Assembly (NCBI RefSeq): GCF_023272795.1
Contig: NZ_CP096829.1
Coordinates: 372,001 to 436,000 of the forward strand
Direction: 5' to 3'
DNA length: 64,000 nt
Source of the DNA: Flavobacterium humidisoli
Lineage (GTDB): Bacteria; Bacteroidota; Bacteroidia; Flavobacteriales; Flavobacteriaceae
Shown here: piece by piece, positions 19,318 to 30,400 of the stretch
How positions within the stretch are numbered: the stretch's first letter is position 1
How the letters are laid out: every line of letters starts with the position of its first letter
Notes under the pieces: generated by a model
Database searches by the model: none
The model's input: only the letters and a program-made list of their open reading frames with translations
Told to the model about the DNA's origin: nothing
Program-made: the position numbers and the translations under genes

Positions 19318-20142
19318 TTATTTCTTTCTACGTTCTACGATATACTTGTTACTCGGGTTTTTCTTAGAACGAGTTCTGTAACCTTTAGCTGGCAATCCGT
19401 TTCTTGAACGTGGGTGCCCTCCAGAAGAACGTCCTTCACCACCTCCCATAGGGTGATCAACTGGGTTCATCGCTACTGGTCTAGTTCTAGGTCTTCTTCC
19501 TAACCATCTTGTTCTACCTGCTTTTCCAGATACAACTAATTGGTGGTCAGAATTAGAAACAGCTCCAATTGTAGCCGAACAAGTTAACAAGATTAATCTT
19601 GTCTCACCAGAAGGCATTTTAATTGTTGCATATTTCCCGTCTCTTGCCATTAACTGAGCAAAAGTTCCAGCTGAACGAGCGATAACAGCTCCTTGTCCTG
19701 GACGTAACTCAATACAAGATATAACAGTTCCAAGAGGAATTCTGCTTAAAGGTAATGTATTACCGATTTCTGGTTGAGACTCTGGCCCAGAAACTAATTT
19801 CTGACCAACTTTCAATCCGTTTTGTGCGATAATATAAGTTTTCTCTCCATCAGCGTAAGCTAATAAAGCGATAAATGCAGTACGATTTGGATCGTATTCA
19901 ATTGATTTCACTGTAGCTGGAATTCCATCTTTAGTTCTTTTGAAATCAATAATACGATATCTCTGCTTGTGACCACCACCCGTATAACGCATGGTCATCT
20001 TTCCTTGACTATTTCTACCTCCAGAGTTTTTTATCGGCGCTATCAATGAGCGTTCCGGCTTATCAGTTGTAATAGCGTCATAACCATTCACAACTCTAAA
20101 TCGCTGACCCGGGGTAATAGGTTTTAATTTTCTTACTGACAT
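19318..20142 (-). CDS. rplB: 50S ribosomal protein L2
   Basis: A 274-residue protein essential for subunit association and peptidyl transfer. The N-terminal RNA-binding domain has [20 protein letters not shown]. The signature [20 protein letters not shown] near the C-terminus contains the conserved His that approaches the catalytic centre in other bacteria. It lies 9 nt after rplW. Confidence 0.98.
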   Translation of the reverse strand: MSVRKLKPITPGQRFRVVNGYDAITTDKPERSLIAPIKNSGGRNSQGKMTMRYTGGGHKQRYRIIDFKRTKDGIPATVKSIEYDPNRTAFIALLAYADGEKTYIIAQNGLKVGQKLVSGPESQPEIGNTLPLSRIPLGTVISCIELRPGQGAVIARSAGTFAQLMARDGKYATIKMPSGETRLILLTCSATIGAVSNSDHQLVVSGKAGRTRWLGRRPRTRPVAMNPVDHPMGGGEGRSSGGHPRSRNGLPAKGYRTRSKKNPSNKYIVERRKK

Positions 20143-20151
20143 TTTTCTATC

Positions 20152-20442
20152 TTAGATATTGTTGTAAAAATCAATTGTTTCTCCTTCTTGTACTTGTACA
20201 ATTGCTTTTTTGTAAGCATTTGTCTTTCCACTGATTAAACCACTTTTAGTGTATTTAGTAGATCTATCTGGTCTCACATTCATTGTATTAACAGAAACGA
20301 TAGTTACTCCATAAGCAGCCTCAACAGCTTTCTTAATCTCAACTTTGTTTGCTTTTTTGTTAACAACGAATCCGAAGCGGTTTAGAACTTCACTTTCTTT
20401 GGTTACTTTTTCCGTTACTATAGGTCTAATAATAATGCTCAT
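20152..20442 (-). CDS. rplW: 50S ribosomal protein L23
   Basis: A 96-residue exit-tunnel protein that docks trigger factor and SRP. IRPIVTEKVTKESEVLNRFG and VSVNTMNVRPDRSTKYTKSG are the family blocks. It lies 7 nt after rplD. Confidence 0.97.
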   Translation of the reverse strand: MSIIIRPIVTEKVTKESEVLNRFGFVVNKKANKVEIKKAVEAAYGVTIVSVNTMNVRPDRSTKYTKSGLISGKTNAYKKAIVQVQEGETIDFYNNI

Positions 20443-20449
20443 ATTCCTA

Positions 20450-21079
20450 TTATTTACTTAAATTTTCTTCAATTAACTCTAAAGAACCTTCCAAAAGCAC
20501 TAAATTATTAGCATTTAATATTGCGTAAGTGCTTAATTCTGAGCTAGTTACGACGTTTGAAGCCTTTAAATTACGTGACGACAAATATACATTTTTATTT
20601 GACTCACCCAACACAAATAAAGATTTTTTATTCTCTAACCCTAAAGCTTTCAAAACGTTAATGAAATTTTTAGTGTTTGGCGCTTCAAAATTAAAGTCTT
20701 CTAAAACTACGATATTTGACTCTTTTGCTTTGATTGAGAAAGCTGATTTTCTAGCTAATCTCTTTAAGCCTTTATTCAATTTGAATGAATAACTTCTTGG
20801 TCTTGGTCCGAAAACTGTTCCACCACCTTTAAACAATGGATTCTTAACACTTCCTGCACGTGCAGTACCAGTTCCTTTTTGTTTTTTAATCTTACGAGTA
20901 CTTCCAGTTACTTCAGCTCTTTCTTTAGCTTTGTGAGTACCTTGTCTTTGATTAGCAAGATATTGCTTAACATCAAGATATACTGCGTGATTGTTTGGCT
21001 CAATTGCGAATACTGAATCAGAAAGTTGAACTTTTCTACCAGTATCTTTTCCGTTGAAATCTAATACTTTTACTTCCAT
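20450..21079 (-). CDS. rplD: 50S ribosomal protein L4
   Basis: A 209-residue protein with a tunnel-lining loop. The loop region [19 protein letters not shown] and [20 protein letters not shown] are conserved. The ATG ending at 21079 ([12 protein letters not shown]) is preferred over an in-frame codon at 21124, because the extra 15 residues overlap rplC in another frame and are not L4-like. Its first base is the last base of the rplC stop codon (TAATG), so translation is probably coupled. Confidence 0.97.
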   Translation of the reverse strand: MEVKVLDFNGKDTGRKVQLSDSVFAIEPNNHAVYLDVKQYLANQRQGTHKAKERAEVTGSTRKIKKQKGTGTARAGSVKNPLFKGGGTVFGPRPRSYSFKLNKGLKRLARKSAFSIKAKESNIVVLEDFNFEAPNTKNFINVLKALGLENKKSLFVLGESNKNVYLSSRNLKASNVVTSSELSTYAILNANNLVLLEGSLELIEENLSK

Positions 21080-21696
21080 TACTTCTGAATGATTACATAA
21101 GAGTTTTTGTGCCCAGGAACACATCCTTTAACAACAAGTAGATTCTTATCAGCAACTACTTTTAAAACTCTAAGGTTTTGAATTTTTACATTTTCTCCTC
21201 CCATTCTTCCAGCCATACGCATTCCTTTGAATACTCTAGATGGATAAGAAGAAGCTCCTACAGAACCTGGCGCTCTTAAACGGTTGTGCTGACCATGAGT
21301 AGCTTGTCCAACACCACCAAAACCGTGACGTTTAACAACACCTTGGAAACCTTTACCTTTAGACACACCTTGTACATCCACAAATTCCCCTTCTTCAAAA
21401 ATAGTAACATCTACAAGATCTCCTAATTTTTGTTCAGTTGCAAAATCCTGAAATTCAACGACTTTTTTCTTAGCAACAGTTCCCGCTTTTTTAAAGTGCC
21501 CTAAAGCAGCTTTAGTAGAATGTTTCTCGTTTTTGTCATCGAAACCAAGTTGCAACGCTTCATACCCGTCAACCTCTTTGGTTCTGACTTGGGTAACAAC
21601 GCATGGGCCAGCTTCGATTACTGTACAAGGAATGTTTTTCCCGTTTTCATCAAAGATACTAGTCATGCCGATTTTCTTACCAATTAACCCAGACAT
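21079..21696 (-). CDS. rplC: 50S ribosomal protein L3
   Basis: A 205-residue early-assembly protein near the peptidyl-transferase centre. [18 protein letters not shown] and the [13 protein letters not shown] block are standard. In E. coli the Gln of MAGQMG is methylated by PrmB. Here the motif is MAGRMG with Arg164, so that modification cannot occur. It is the first gene after a strong promoter and a 404-nt gap from rpsJ. Confidence 0.98.
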   Translation of the reverse strand: MSGLIGKKIGMTSIFDENGKNIPCTVIEAGPCVVTQVRTKEVDGYEALQLGFDDKNEKHSTKAALGHFKKAGTVAKKKVVEFQDFATEQKLGDLVDVTIFEEGEFVDVQGVSKGKGFQGVVKRHGFGGVGQATHGQHNRLRAPGSVGASSYPSRVFKGMRMAGRMGGENVKIQNLRVLKVVADKNLLVVKGCVPGHKNSYVIIQK

Positions 21697-21765
21697 AAAT
21701 ATTAATTATTAATTACTAAAATTCCCTTCAATTTGAAAATAACAGAAATTTCCAAACAGGGAGTG

Positions 21766-21797
21766 CAAAAGTAGACATTAAAAACGAATATACCAAA
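21766..21797 (-). promoter_or_regulatory. rplC (S10 operon) promoter
   Basis: On the minus strand, TTTG (21794-21797), 20 nt, then TACTTTTG (21766-21773) followed by CACTCCC. Both boxes and spacing are perfect for the Bacteroidota consensus. It predicts a leader of about 65 nt. Confidence 0.8.
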
Positions 21798-22049
21798 CAG
21801 TTTCAAAAATTAAATCGCTCATAATCAAAATCCAAGCATCAAAAGACCGTCAAAACAAACCCCACTTGCAACAAAATTTCAATCTATTTTTTCAATCTTC
21901 AAACATTCTACACGTAACAATTAATTAATAAAATCACAACAAAAGAAACTTGCATCCCTTTAAAACAAAGGACTTTATAAAAAACAAAAAGATTTTACAA
22001 ATAACAAAAGATTAAATTTCACAAACTAAAAACAACTTTTGAAAACAAA

Positions 22050-22078
22050 AAAAGCGAGACAAAAAATGCCTCGCTTTT
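22050..22078 (-). terminator. Terminator of the rpsL-rpsG-fusA-rpsJ unit
   Basis: A 9-bp stem (22050-22058 with 22070-22078) with an 11-nt loop, with AGCGAG/CTCGCT at its core, followed on the minus strand by a T-run. It lies 23 nt beyond the rpsJ stop. Confidence 0.85.
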
Positions 22079-22100
22079 TATATGAAAAAATATAAAAAAA

Positions 22101-22406
22101 TTATACTTTAATCTCTACTTCAACTCCACTTGGCAATTCAAGTTTCATTAAAGCATCAATAGTTTTTGATGAAGATGAATAAATATCAATCAATCTCTTG
22201 TATGACATTACTTCAAATTGCTCTCTCGCTTTTTTATTAACGTGCGGAGAACGTAATACAGTGAAAAGTTTTTTGTGAGTTGGCAACGGAATTGGACCCG
22301 TTACAACCGCTCCAGTAGTTTTTACTGTTTTCACGATCTTTTCAGCAGATTTATCTACCAACATGTGATCGTAAGATTTTAGTTTTATTCTGATTTTTTG
22401 ACTCAT
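22101..22406 (-). CDS. rpsJ: 30S ribosomal protein S10
   Basis: A 101-residue 30S head protein, also the antitermination factor Nus[21 protein letters not shown] and the signature [21 protein letters not shown] are present. It is cotranscribed with fusA (10-nt gap) and followed by a terminator, so it belongs to the str unit rather than the S10 unit here. Confidence 0.98.
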
Positions 22407-22416
22407 TTTCTTAAAA

Positions 22417-24573
22417 TTAAGCGTTACCTTTTGCTTTTTTGATTACCTCTTCTGAAATATTAGAAGGTGTTTCTGCATAGTGAGAAAACTCCATTGTTGA
22501 AGTCGCTCTACCAGAAGACAATGTTCTCAATGTAGTTACATAACCAAACATTTCTGATAAAGGCACATCAGCTTTAATCGTTTTAGCACCATTTCTATCA
22601 CCCATATCATTAACTTGACCTCTACGACGGTTCAAGTCACCTACGATATCACCCATGTTTTCTTCTGGAGTGATAACTTCGATTTTCATGATTGGCTCAA
22701 GAATAACAGCTCCAGCAGCACGTCCAGATTCTTTATAACCCATTCTTGCAGCTAATTCAAAAGAAAGAGCATCAGAATCCACAGGGTGGAAAGATCCGTC
22801 TAACAAAGTCACCTTCAAACTATCAACAGCATATCCAGCTAAAGGACCTGTTTTCATAGCCTCACGGAAACCTTTTTCAACAGCAGGGATATATTCTTTA
22901 GGAACGTTACCACCTTTTACCTCATTAACGAACTGTAATCCCACAGGAACTTTACCATCAACTTCATCAGCAGGCTCGATTCTAAATACGATATCACCGA
23001 ATTTACCACGACCTCCAGATTGTTTCTTATAAGTTTCTCTATGTTGAGCAGATTTAGTAAACGCCTCTTTGTACTCTACTTGTGGCTCACCTTGATTAAC
23101 CTCTACTTTAAACTCACGCTTCATACGATCAACTAAGATATCTAAGTGAAGCTCACCCATACCAGAAATAATAGTCTGACCTGAAGCTTCATCAGTTCTT
23201 ACAGTAAACGTCGGATCTTCCTCAGCTAATTTAGCCAAAGCCATACCCATTTTATCAACGTCAGCTTTAGTTTTAGGCTCAATAGCGATACCAATTACTG
23301 GCTCTGGGAATTTCATAGATTCCAAGATAATTGGACTCTTCTCATCACACAAAGTATCTCCAGTTTTGATATCTTTAAATCCTACAGCAGCTCCAATATC
23401 TCCAGCCTCAATAAATTCGATTGGATTTTGCTTATTAGCGTGCATTTGGTAAATACGAGAGATTCTCTCTTTATTACCAGAACGAGTATTTAAAACATAA
23501 GAACCAGCATCTAAACGTCCAGAGTAAGCACGGAAGAAAGCTAAACGACCTACGAATGGGTCAGTAGCAATTTTAAATGCCAAAGCAGCAAACGGCTCTT
23601 TTACATCTGGGCGACGTAAGATTTTAGTTTGATCTTCTTCTAATAATTCAGCATCGTCAGGGTGAATTCCCTCAATACCTTCTTTATCCAATGGAGATGG
23701 CAAATACTTACAAACAGCATCTAACATAAATTGAACTCCTTTGTTTTTAAAAGAAGAACCAGCAAGCATTGGAATGATAGCCATATCAATAGTAGCAGCT
23801 CTCAACGCATTGTTAATCTCTTCTTCAGTAATAGAGTTCTCATCCTCCATATACTTATCTAAAAGATTTTCATCATAAGTAGCAATCTCCTCGATAAGAA
23901 TAGAACGGTAATGCTTAACATCATCAACCATATCAGCTGGGATATCAACGATATCAAAAGTAGCTCCTTGAGTTTCATCATGCCATACAATAGCCTGATT
24001 CTTAACTAAGTCAACAATACCTTTAAAATCTGCCTCATCACCAATAGGCAAAGTAATTGCAACCGCATTCGATTTCAACATATCTTTAACCTGTCCGCAT
24101 ACAGCTAAAAAGTTAGCACCTTGACGGTCCATTTTATTTACGAATCCCATACGAGGAACTCTATATTGATCAGCAAGTCTCCAGTTAGTTTCAGATTGAG
24201 GCTCAACACCATCAACAGCACTAAATAAGAAAACCAAACCATCAAGTACACGTAAAGAACGGTTTACCTCTACAGTAAAGTCAACGTGTCCAGGAGTATC
24301 AATAATATTAAAGTGGTATGGTAATGATTCTGGAATAACTTTACCTTGTACAGTTGGAAAATTCCAAGTACAAGTTGTAGCAGCAGAAGTAATTGTAATA
24401 CCTCTTTCTTGCTCTTGAGCCATCCAGTCCATTGTTGCAGCACCATCGTGCACCTCACCAATTTTGTGTGACTTTCCAGTATAAAAAAGAATACGCTCAG
24501 TTGTTGTTGTCTTACCAGCATCAATGTGAGCAGCGATTCCGATATTTCTTGTATATTTTAAATCTCTAGCCAT
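22417..24573 (-). CDS. fusA: Elongation factor G
   Basis: A 718-residue translocase GTPase. The G1 motif is [10 protein letters not shown] (15-24), followed by the switch I region [16 protein letters not shown] for G3 and NKMDR for G4. Domains II to V follow, with [12 protein letters not shown] and the domain [19 protein letters not shown]. The length and intact motifs fit the housekeeping EF-G. It lies between rpsG and rpsJ. Confidence 0.98.
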   Translation of the reverse strand: MARDLKYTRNIGIAAHIDAGKTTTTERILFYTGKSHKIGEVHDGAATMDWMAQEQERGITITSAATTCTWNFPTVQGKVIPESLPYHFNIIDTPGHVDFTVEVNRSLRVLDGLVFLFSAVDGVEPQSETNWRLADQYRVPRMGFVNKMDRQGANFLAVCGQVKDMLKSNAVAITLPIGDEADFKGIVDLVKNQAIVWHDETQGATFDIVDIPADMVDDVKHYRSILIEEIATYDENLLDKYMEDENSITEEEINNALRAATIDMAIIPMLAGSSFKNKGVQFMLDAVCKYLPSPLDKEGIEGIHPDDAELLEEDQTKILRRPDVKEPFAALAFKIATDPFVGRLAFFRAYSGRLDAGSYVLNTRSGNKERISRIYQMHANKQNPIEFIEAGDIGAAVGFKDIKTGDTLCDEKSPIILESMKFPEPVIGIAIEPKTKADVDKMGMALAKLAEEDPTFTVRTDEASGQTIISGMGELHLDILVDRMKREFKVEVNQGEPQVEYKEAFTKSAQHRETYKKQSGGRGKFGDIVFRIEPADEVDGKVPVGLQFVNEVKGGNVPKEYIPAVEKGFREAMKTGPLAGYAVDSLKVTLLDGSFHPVDSDALSFELAARMGYKESGRAAGAVILEPIMKIEVITPEENMGDIVGDLNRRRGQVNDMGDRNGAKTIKADVPLSEMFGYVTTLRTLSSGRATSTMEFSHYAETPSNISEEVIKKAKGNA

Positions 24574-24584
24574 TTCTTTACGAA

Positions 24585-25061
24585 TTAAAATCTAAAATGA
24601 GAGAATGCTTTGTTAGCTTCTGCCATTTTGTGAGTATCCATTCTTTTCTTAACTGCAGCACCTTCTTCTTTAGCAGCAGCTAAACACTCTGAAGCTAAAC
24701 GTTGTGCCATAGATTTTTCATTTCTTCTTCTTGAATAAAGTATCAACCACTTCATTGCCATAGAAATTTTTCTGTCTGGACGAATTTGCATTGGGATTTG
24801 GAATGTAGCTCCACCAACTCTACGGCTACGTACTTCTACGTGAGGCATAACGTTTGTTAAAGCATCTTTCCAGATCTCTAATGAAGTTTTCTCATCATTT
24901 TGCTTTTTAGTTTCGATGATATCAATAGCATCATAAAATACTTTAAAAGCTGTAGATTTCTTACCATCCCACATTAAGTTATTCACAAAACGTGTTACTA
25001 ATTGGTCATTAAACCTTGGATCCGGTAAAAGTGGTCTTTTCTTTGCCGCTCTTTTTCTCAT
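24585..25061 (-). CDS. rpsG: 30S ribosomal protein S7
   Basis: A 158-residue protein that nucleates the 30S head. [20 protein letters not shown] and the block [20 protein letters not shown] are typical, and it ends KAFSHFRF. In E. coli S7 regulates the str operon. The rpsL-rpsG spacer here is only 24 nt, with no clear structure. Confidence 0.98.
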   Translation of the reverse strand: MRKRAAKKRPLLPDPRFNDQLVTRFVNNLMWDGKKSTAFKVFYDAIDIIETKKQNDEKTSLEIWKDALTNVMPHVEVRSRRVGGATFQIPMQIRPDRKISMAMKWLILYSRRRNEKSMAQRLASECLAAAKEEGAAVKKRMDTHKMAEANKAFSHFRF

Positions 25062-25085
25062 GTCTTTTTCTTAAAAGTTTTTAAA

Positions 25086-25469
25086 TTACTTTTTTGCTTC
25101 TTTTGGGCGTTTAGCACCGTACTTAGATCTTCTTTGCGTTCTTCCTGCAACACCTGACGTATCAAGAGCTCCACGAACGATATGATATCTAACACCTGGT
25201 AAATCTTTTACCCTTCCACCTCGCACTAATACTATCGAGTGCTCTTGTAGATTATGTCCTTCTCCAGGGATGTAAGCATTCACCTCATTACCATTTGTCA
25301 AACGCACACGCGCAACTTTACGCATTGCAGAGTTTGGTTTTTTTGGTGTAGTAGTGTAAACACGCGTACAAACCCCTCTTCTTTGAGGACAAGAATCTAA
25401 AGCAACCGATTTACTCTTCTTAGTGATCTGAGTTCTTCCTGTTCTTACTAATTGTTGAATTGTTGGCAT
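25086..25469 (-). CDS. rpsL: 30S ribosomal protein S12
   Basis: A 127-residue decoding-centre protein. [17 protein letters not shown] carries Lys43, and [14 protein letters not shown] carries Lys88. Both are the wild-type residues at the two classical streptomycin-resistance positions. It is the first gene of the whole ribosomal block and is driven by a strong promoter 54 nt upstream. Confidence 0.98.
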
Positions 25470-25522
25470 AATTAATACTAAAAATTATTATGTTTATTAA
25501 ATTCCCGCTTTTTACGGGGTTG

Positions 25523-25553
25523 CAAATGTATAAAATAAATTTCAGTATACAAA
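25523..25553 (-). promoter_or_regulatory. rpsL (str operon) promoter
   Basis: On the minus strand, TTTG (25550-25553), 19 nt, then TACATTTG (25523-25530) followed by CAACCCC. Consensus boxes and spacing for the Bacteroidota sigma-A promoter. Confidence 0.75.
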
Positions 25554-25645
25554 CGTTAAATCATTAATTTTCAACAACATTATTTATATCTATGATTTCA
25601 CAAAGAAACATTAGATATTTGCTTTACATTTAACCGACAAAACAA

Positions 25646-27352
25646 TTGCTTTTGAAACAATTACATTACATACTTATTTTACTACTATCCTCAAATTGTT
25701 TTGCGCAATCTTTCTACCTTAATATAAACGGAATAAACAAAAAACAAAATCAAACTATTGACTCGATTTTTTACATAAAAAAACATTCAAATATAAAATC
25801 ACTAAACAATGAGATTGCAACAGTAACAAACAAACTAGCAAAACAAGGCTACATAGACTCTAAAACATTAGAAAACAAAAAGATAAACGACAGCACTTAT
25901 GCTATTTTAATAGACCTGCAAACTAGAATAAAGGAGATACATATATATATAGGTATAAATAGTTTTTTTTACAACTCAAAAAAAACAGCAAAAGACAGCA
26001 TAATCATACCCTATACAGAACTTGAAAATTTCTTAAATCAACAAATATCAGACAACGAAAAAGCAGGATTTGCTTTTTCTAAAATCAAGCTTGAAAACAT
26101 CAAAAAAAAGAATTCAACAATTTACGCCGACTTAAATTTTGATTCCGAAAAAAAAAGAACTTTAAATTCCATTATTGTAAACTACACGAATTCTTCTTCG
26201 AAAGATTATTTCCCAAAAGGAGCACTTAAGCAATTAAACAAAAAATACCTTAACAAAACTTTTAATCAAGAAACCGTCAAAAAACTTTATGACGACATCA
26301 ATAGTTTTGAATTTGTTTCGCAGCCCAAATATCCAGAAATCTTATTCACATCAGATTCTACCAAAATCTACACTTATCTTGACAAAAGAAAAGCTAATAA
26401 CTTTGATGGATATATTGGTTTTTCAAATGATGAAAACAAAAAGTTAATTCTAAATGGCTATTTGGATATTTCTTTAACAAACATACTACGAGCTGGCGAA
26501 AAATTTTCTCTTTATTGGAAAAGCGATGGAAACCAACAAAAAACCTTCAACACCAAACTTGAAATTCCATATCTATTCCAATCTTCTCTTGGAATTAAAG
26601 CACAATTAAACATCTTCAAACAAGACAGCACATTTCAGAACACTAAAACAGACATCAATCTTGGTTATTATTTAAATTACAATTCCAAGATCTATCTCGG
26701 CTACCAATCAACCGAATCAAGCGATATTCAAAACATCAACAATTCTACTATTAGCGATTTCAACAATTCATACTTTACTTCAACATACGAATACAAAAAA
26801 ACAGACTCCAACAATAGCCTCATGCCTGGAAAAGCTTTTTTAAATTCGATAATAGGCCTTGGAAAAAGAGAAACAAATAACGATCCGGAAACGGCAGATC
26901 CAAGCAAACAATTTTATATAAATCTAAATGCAACGTATAATTTCGAGCTTAATAACAAGAATTTCATTAATATAAATTCTCAGAATTTCTATTTGGATAG
27001 CAAAAATTACATTTCTAATGAATTATTTCGATTTGGCGGAATGAATTCAATTAGAGGATTTTCCGAAAATAGCCTTCAAGCAAATTTTTACTCTGCAATT
27101 CTTACAGAATACAGATATCTATTCTCAAAAAGCGCATACATCCATTCTATAGCTGATTATGCTATATATCAAGACTTAACCAATATTTCAAATCCTAAAA
27201 AAATTAAGAATTTAATAGGAATCGGTATAGGTGTGGGAATAGAAACAAAAAACGGAATTTTACGAATTATTCTCACGAATGGACAGCAAAATCAACAGGA
27301 AATACAATTATATAACACTATCGTAAACATATGTTATAATGTTAAATTTTAG
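25646..27352 (+). CDS. Omp85-like outer-membrane protein with POTRA-like N-terminus
   Basis: A 568-residue protein with a signal peptide (LHYILILLLSSNCFA, cleaved before QSF). Residues 22-235 have the look of POTRA domains: repeated glycine-tyrosine turns (KLAKQGYID, NEKAGFAFSKI) before amphipathic strands. From about 240 onward it alternates as a beta-barrel. FGGMNSIRGFSENSL, with Arg470-Gly471-Phe472, is the Omp85 lid-lock signature. The start is TTG at 25646 or 25652. No ATG is available because an in-frame stop lies at 25631. It ends 84 nt before the SusC gene. Family membership is clear, but cargo and function are unknown. Confidence 0.75.
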   Translation: MLLKQLHYILILLLSSNCFAQSFYLNINGINKKQNQTIDSIFYIKKHSNIKSLNNEIATVTNKLAKQGYIDSKTLENKKINDSTYAILIDLQTRIKEIHIYIGINSFFYNSKKTAKDSIIIPYTELENFLNQQISDNEKAGFAFSKIKLENIKKKNSTIYADLNFDSEKKRTLNSIIVNYTNSSSKDYFPKGALKQLNKKYLNKTFNQETVKKLYDDINSFEFVSQPKYPEILFTSDSTKIYTYLDKRKANNFDGYIGFSNDENKKLILNGYLDISLTNILRAGEKFSLYWKSDGNQQKTFNTKLEIPYLFQSSLGIKAQLNIFKQDSTFQNTKTDINLGYYLNYNSKIYLGYQSTESSDIQNINNSTISDFNNSYFTSTYEYKKTDSNNSLMPGKAFLNSIIGLGKRETNNDPETADPSKQFYINLNATYNFELNNKNFININSQNFYLDSKNYISNELFRFGGMNSIRGFSENSLQANFYSAILTEYRYLFSKSAYIHSIADYAIYQDLTNISNPKKIKNLIGIGIGVGIETKNGILRIILTNGQQNQQEIQLYNTIVNICYNVKF

Positions 27353-27436
27353 GGTTTACCAAAAAAAATATTTTTTTTATTAGGAAAGTTAACAAATTAT
27401 TAAGAGTTCTGCGATACTAATTCAAAATATTTAAAA

Positions 27437-30400
27437 ATGAAACTAAAGTTCAATGGATTCTTAGTGCTTTTATTAGTACTAGTTGCGCAATTGACATTTG
27501 CGCAAGAAAGAGCTGTTTCAGGAACAGTTTCCGATAATACAGGTATGCCTTTACAGGGGGTAAGTGTATTAGTGAAAGGAAGCAAAACTGGAACACAAAC
27601 TGATTTTGATGGAAAATATTCTATTAAAGCATCTTCAAGCCAAGTTTTGGTATTTAGCTACATTGGAATGAAAACCCAAGAAGTAGCTGCAAGCTCATCT
27701 GTAGTTAATGTTAAATTATCAGGTGATGCACAAGAACTTGAAGCAGTTGTAGTAACAACAGCTTTAGGTATCAAAAGAGAGAAAAAATCTTTAGGTTACT
27801 CATCACAAAAACTTGATGAAAAAACAGTTAACTCAACACCAACAAACAACTTCCTAAACAACTTATCAGGTAAAGTTGCAGGTTTAGAGGTTAAAACTAA
27901 CTCTAACTTTGGTGGATCTACCAACATCGTACTTCGTGGATCAAAAAGTTTAACTGGAAACAACCAAGCATTAATGGTTGTTGATGGTGTTGCTATCAGC
28001 AATGATAACTTAAACTCAGCATCAGCAAAAAGTGGAAGACAAGGTTTTGACTTTGGTAACTCTGCTTCTGATATTGACCCAAACAACATTGAATCTATTA
28101 CAGTACTTAAAGGTGCTGCTGCAACTGCATTATATGGTAGCCAGGCTGCGAATGGTGCGATTATGATTACTACTAAAAAAGGTAAGAAAAACAGCGCTTT
28201 AGGAGTAAGTTTCAGTTCTACAACTTCTATGGGTTCTTATGACAAAGATACTTTCATTAAGTACCAAAAAGGTTACGGAGCTAATGGTTATTCAGGACCA
28301 AACGATAGTTTCTACACAGCAGATGCTAACGGAGATGGTATTCCTGATCAAGTTGTTGATATGACTGCCGATTCATCTTTCGGTAATGCTTTCGACCCAA
28401 GTTTAAACGTGTTCCAATGGACTGCTTTTGCTCCAGGTAACGCTAATTATGGTAAAGCTACTCCATGGGTTGCTGCTGCTAATGATCCTGGTAAATTCTT
28501 CCAAAAATCTTTCAGCACAGTTAACAACATTGGTTTAAGTGGTGGAGACGAAAAAGGATCTTACAACTTTAGCTACACTAACAACAATGAATCTGGAATT
28601 TTACCAAACAGTAGATTAAACAGAAATATTATCAATGGTAGTTTCTCAAGAAACTTATCAGATAAAATTAAAACAACTGCATTCTTCACATTCTCTGACC
28701 AATCTACAGTAGGTAGAAACAGTACAGGTTATGGAGATAACATCTTAACTGGTTTCAGACAATGGTGGCAAACTAACGTTGATGTTAGAGACTTAAAACA
28801 AGCATACCAATTAAACGGACAAAACGTTACTTGGAACATGAATGATCCATTATCTGGAAATTTTGCTCCAGCTTATTGGAACAACCCATACTTTGACCGT
28901 TACAAAAACTACTCTTCTGATGACAGAACGAGAGTTCTTGCAGGTGCTAATATCTCTTACGATATAACAAAAAACTTTAATGTTTTAGGACGTGTTACTG
29001 TTGATACTTCTAATGACAGACAAGAATTAAGAAAAGAAAAAGGAAGCCACGCTGAAGAGTTTGGTTTACAAGCTCTTGATGAAACTTCAGGATACGAGCT
29101 ATACACAAGAAGTTTCTTACAGACAACTTACGATTTCATTGCAACTTACGATCTAAAAATCTCTGAAAAAATTTCAGCAAAACTTTTAGGTGGATCAACT
29201 TTCATCAAATCTCACGTAGATTCATTCGACGGATCAACAACTGGAGGTTTAGTAGCTCCTGGATTGTTTACTTTAGCAAATTCAATGTCATTTGTTGCTC
29301 CATTAGAGCAAGAAATCAACTACAACAAATTAGGTCTTTATACTCAAGGTTCTATTGACTACAACAGAATCGTTTTCGTTGAAGGTTCATACAGAAGAGA
29401 TCAATCTACTGCTTTACCACAAAACAACAACAAATATGATTACTGGTCACTTGGAACAAGTTTCATTGCATCTGAGTTAATCAAACAAGATTGGTTAAAC
29501 AACTTAAAACTTAGAGCTAACTACGCAGTTGTAGGTAATGACCCTGCTGCTGGTTTAATTGGTGCAAAAGTTAATAATGGATTAATTGGCGGTAACTTAA
29601 TGTTCGCTAACAGTTCTACTTTTGTTGATTTTAAAAATTTAAGATCTGAAAAATTAAAAAGCTGGGAGTTTGGTGTTGAGGCAGCGATGTTCAAAAACAG
29701 ATTAAGCTTTGACGTATCTGTTTACCAATCTAACACTACAGACCAAATTTTCAACGTACCGCAATCTACTTCTACAGGATATGCAACTTCACAAATTAAT
29801 GCTGGAGAAATGCAAAACAATGGTGTGGAGGTATCTTTATTTGGTTCACCAGTTAAAACTAAAGATTTCGAATGGCAAGTTGGCGTAAACTGGTCAAGAA
29901 ACAGAAACAAAGTTGTTTCTTTGAACCAAGGAAGAGATAACTTACAATTAGCTTCATGGCAAAATGGAGTTTCTTTAAATGCTACTGTTGGTCAACCATA
30001 CGGTACAATGAGAGGAACAGACTACGTATATGATGCAAACGGAAACAAAACAGTTGACGAAGATGGTTACTACCTACTTGCTACTGATAAAGTAATTGGA
30101 AACATCCAAGCTGACTGGATCGGAGGTCTTTCTAACAGATTAAACTATAAAGATTTCTCTTTAAACTTCTTAATCGATATGAAAAAAGGAGGAAGTGTTT
30201 ATTCTCTAGATCAAGCTTACGGACAATACACAGGTCTTTACCCAGAAACTGCTGGTCTTAACGACTTAGGAAACCCATTAAGAAACTCTATCGCTAATGG
30301 TGGAGGTATTATCCTTGATGGAGTTTACGAAGATGGTACTCCAAACCAATCTAGAATCCCTGCAAACATGGTAGGAGCTGGTTTTGGTGTTGAAGTTGAG

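Larger units (their letters stand above)
21697..22100. other. 404-nt gap splitting the str and S10 gene sets
   Basis: The gap is very A-rich, with no plausible gene. It holds the rplC promoter (21766-21797) and the rpsJ terminator (22050-22078). Between them (about 21800-22045) I see only homopolymeric A tracts. Confidence 0.8.

Noticed and set aside
21080..21124. Upstream start for rplD at 21124
   Set aside because: It overlaps rplC in another frame and adds residues not seen in L4. The TAATG coupling supports the start at 21079.
27353..27436. Terminator between the Omp85-like gene and susC
   Set aside because: Only an A/T palindrome is seen, with no GC in the stem, so it is too weak to call.
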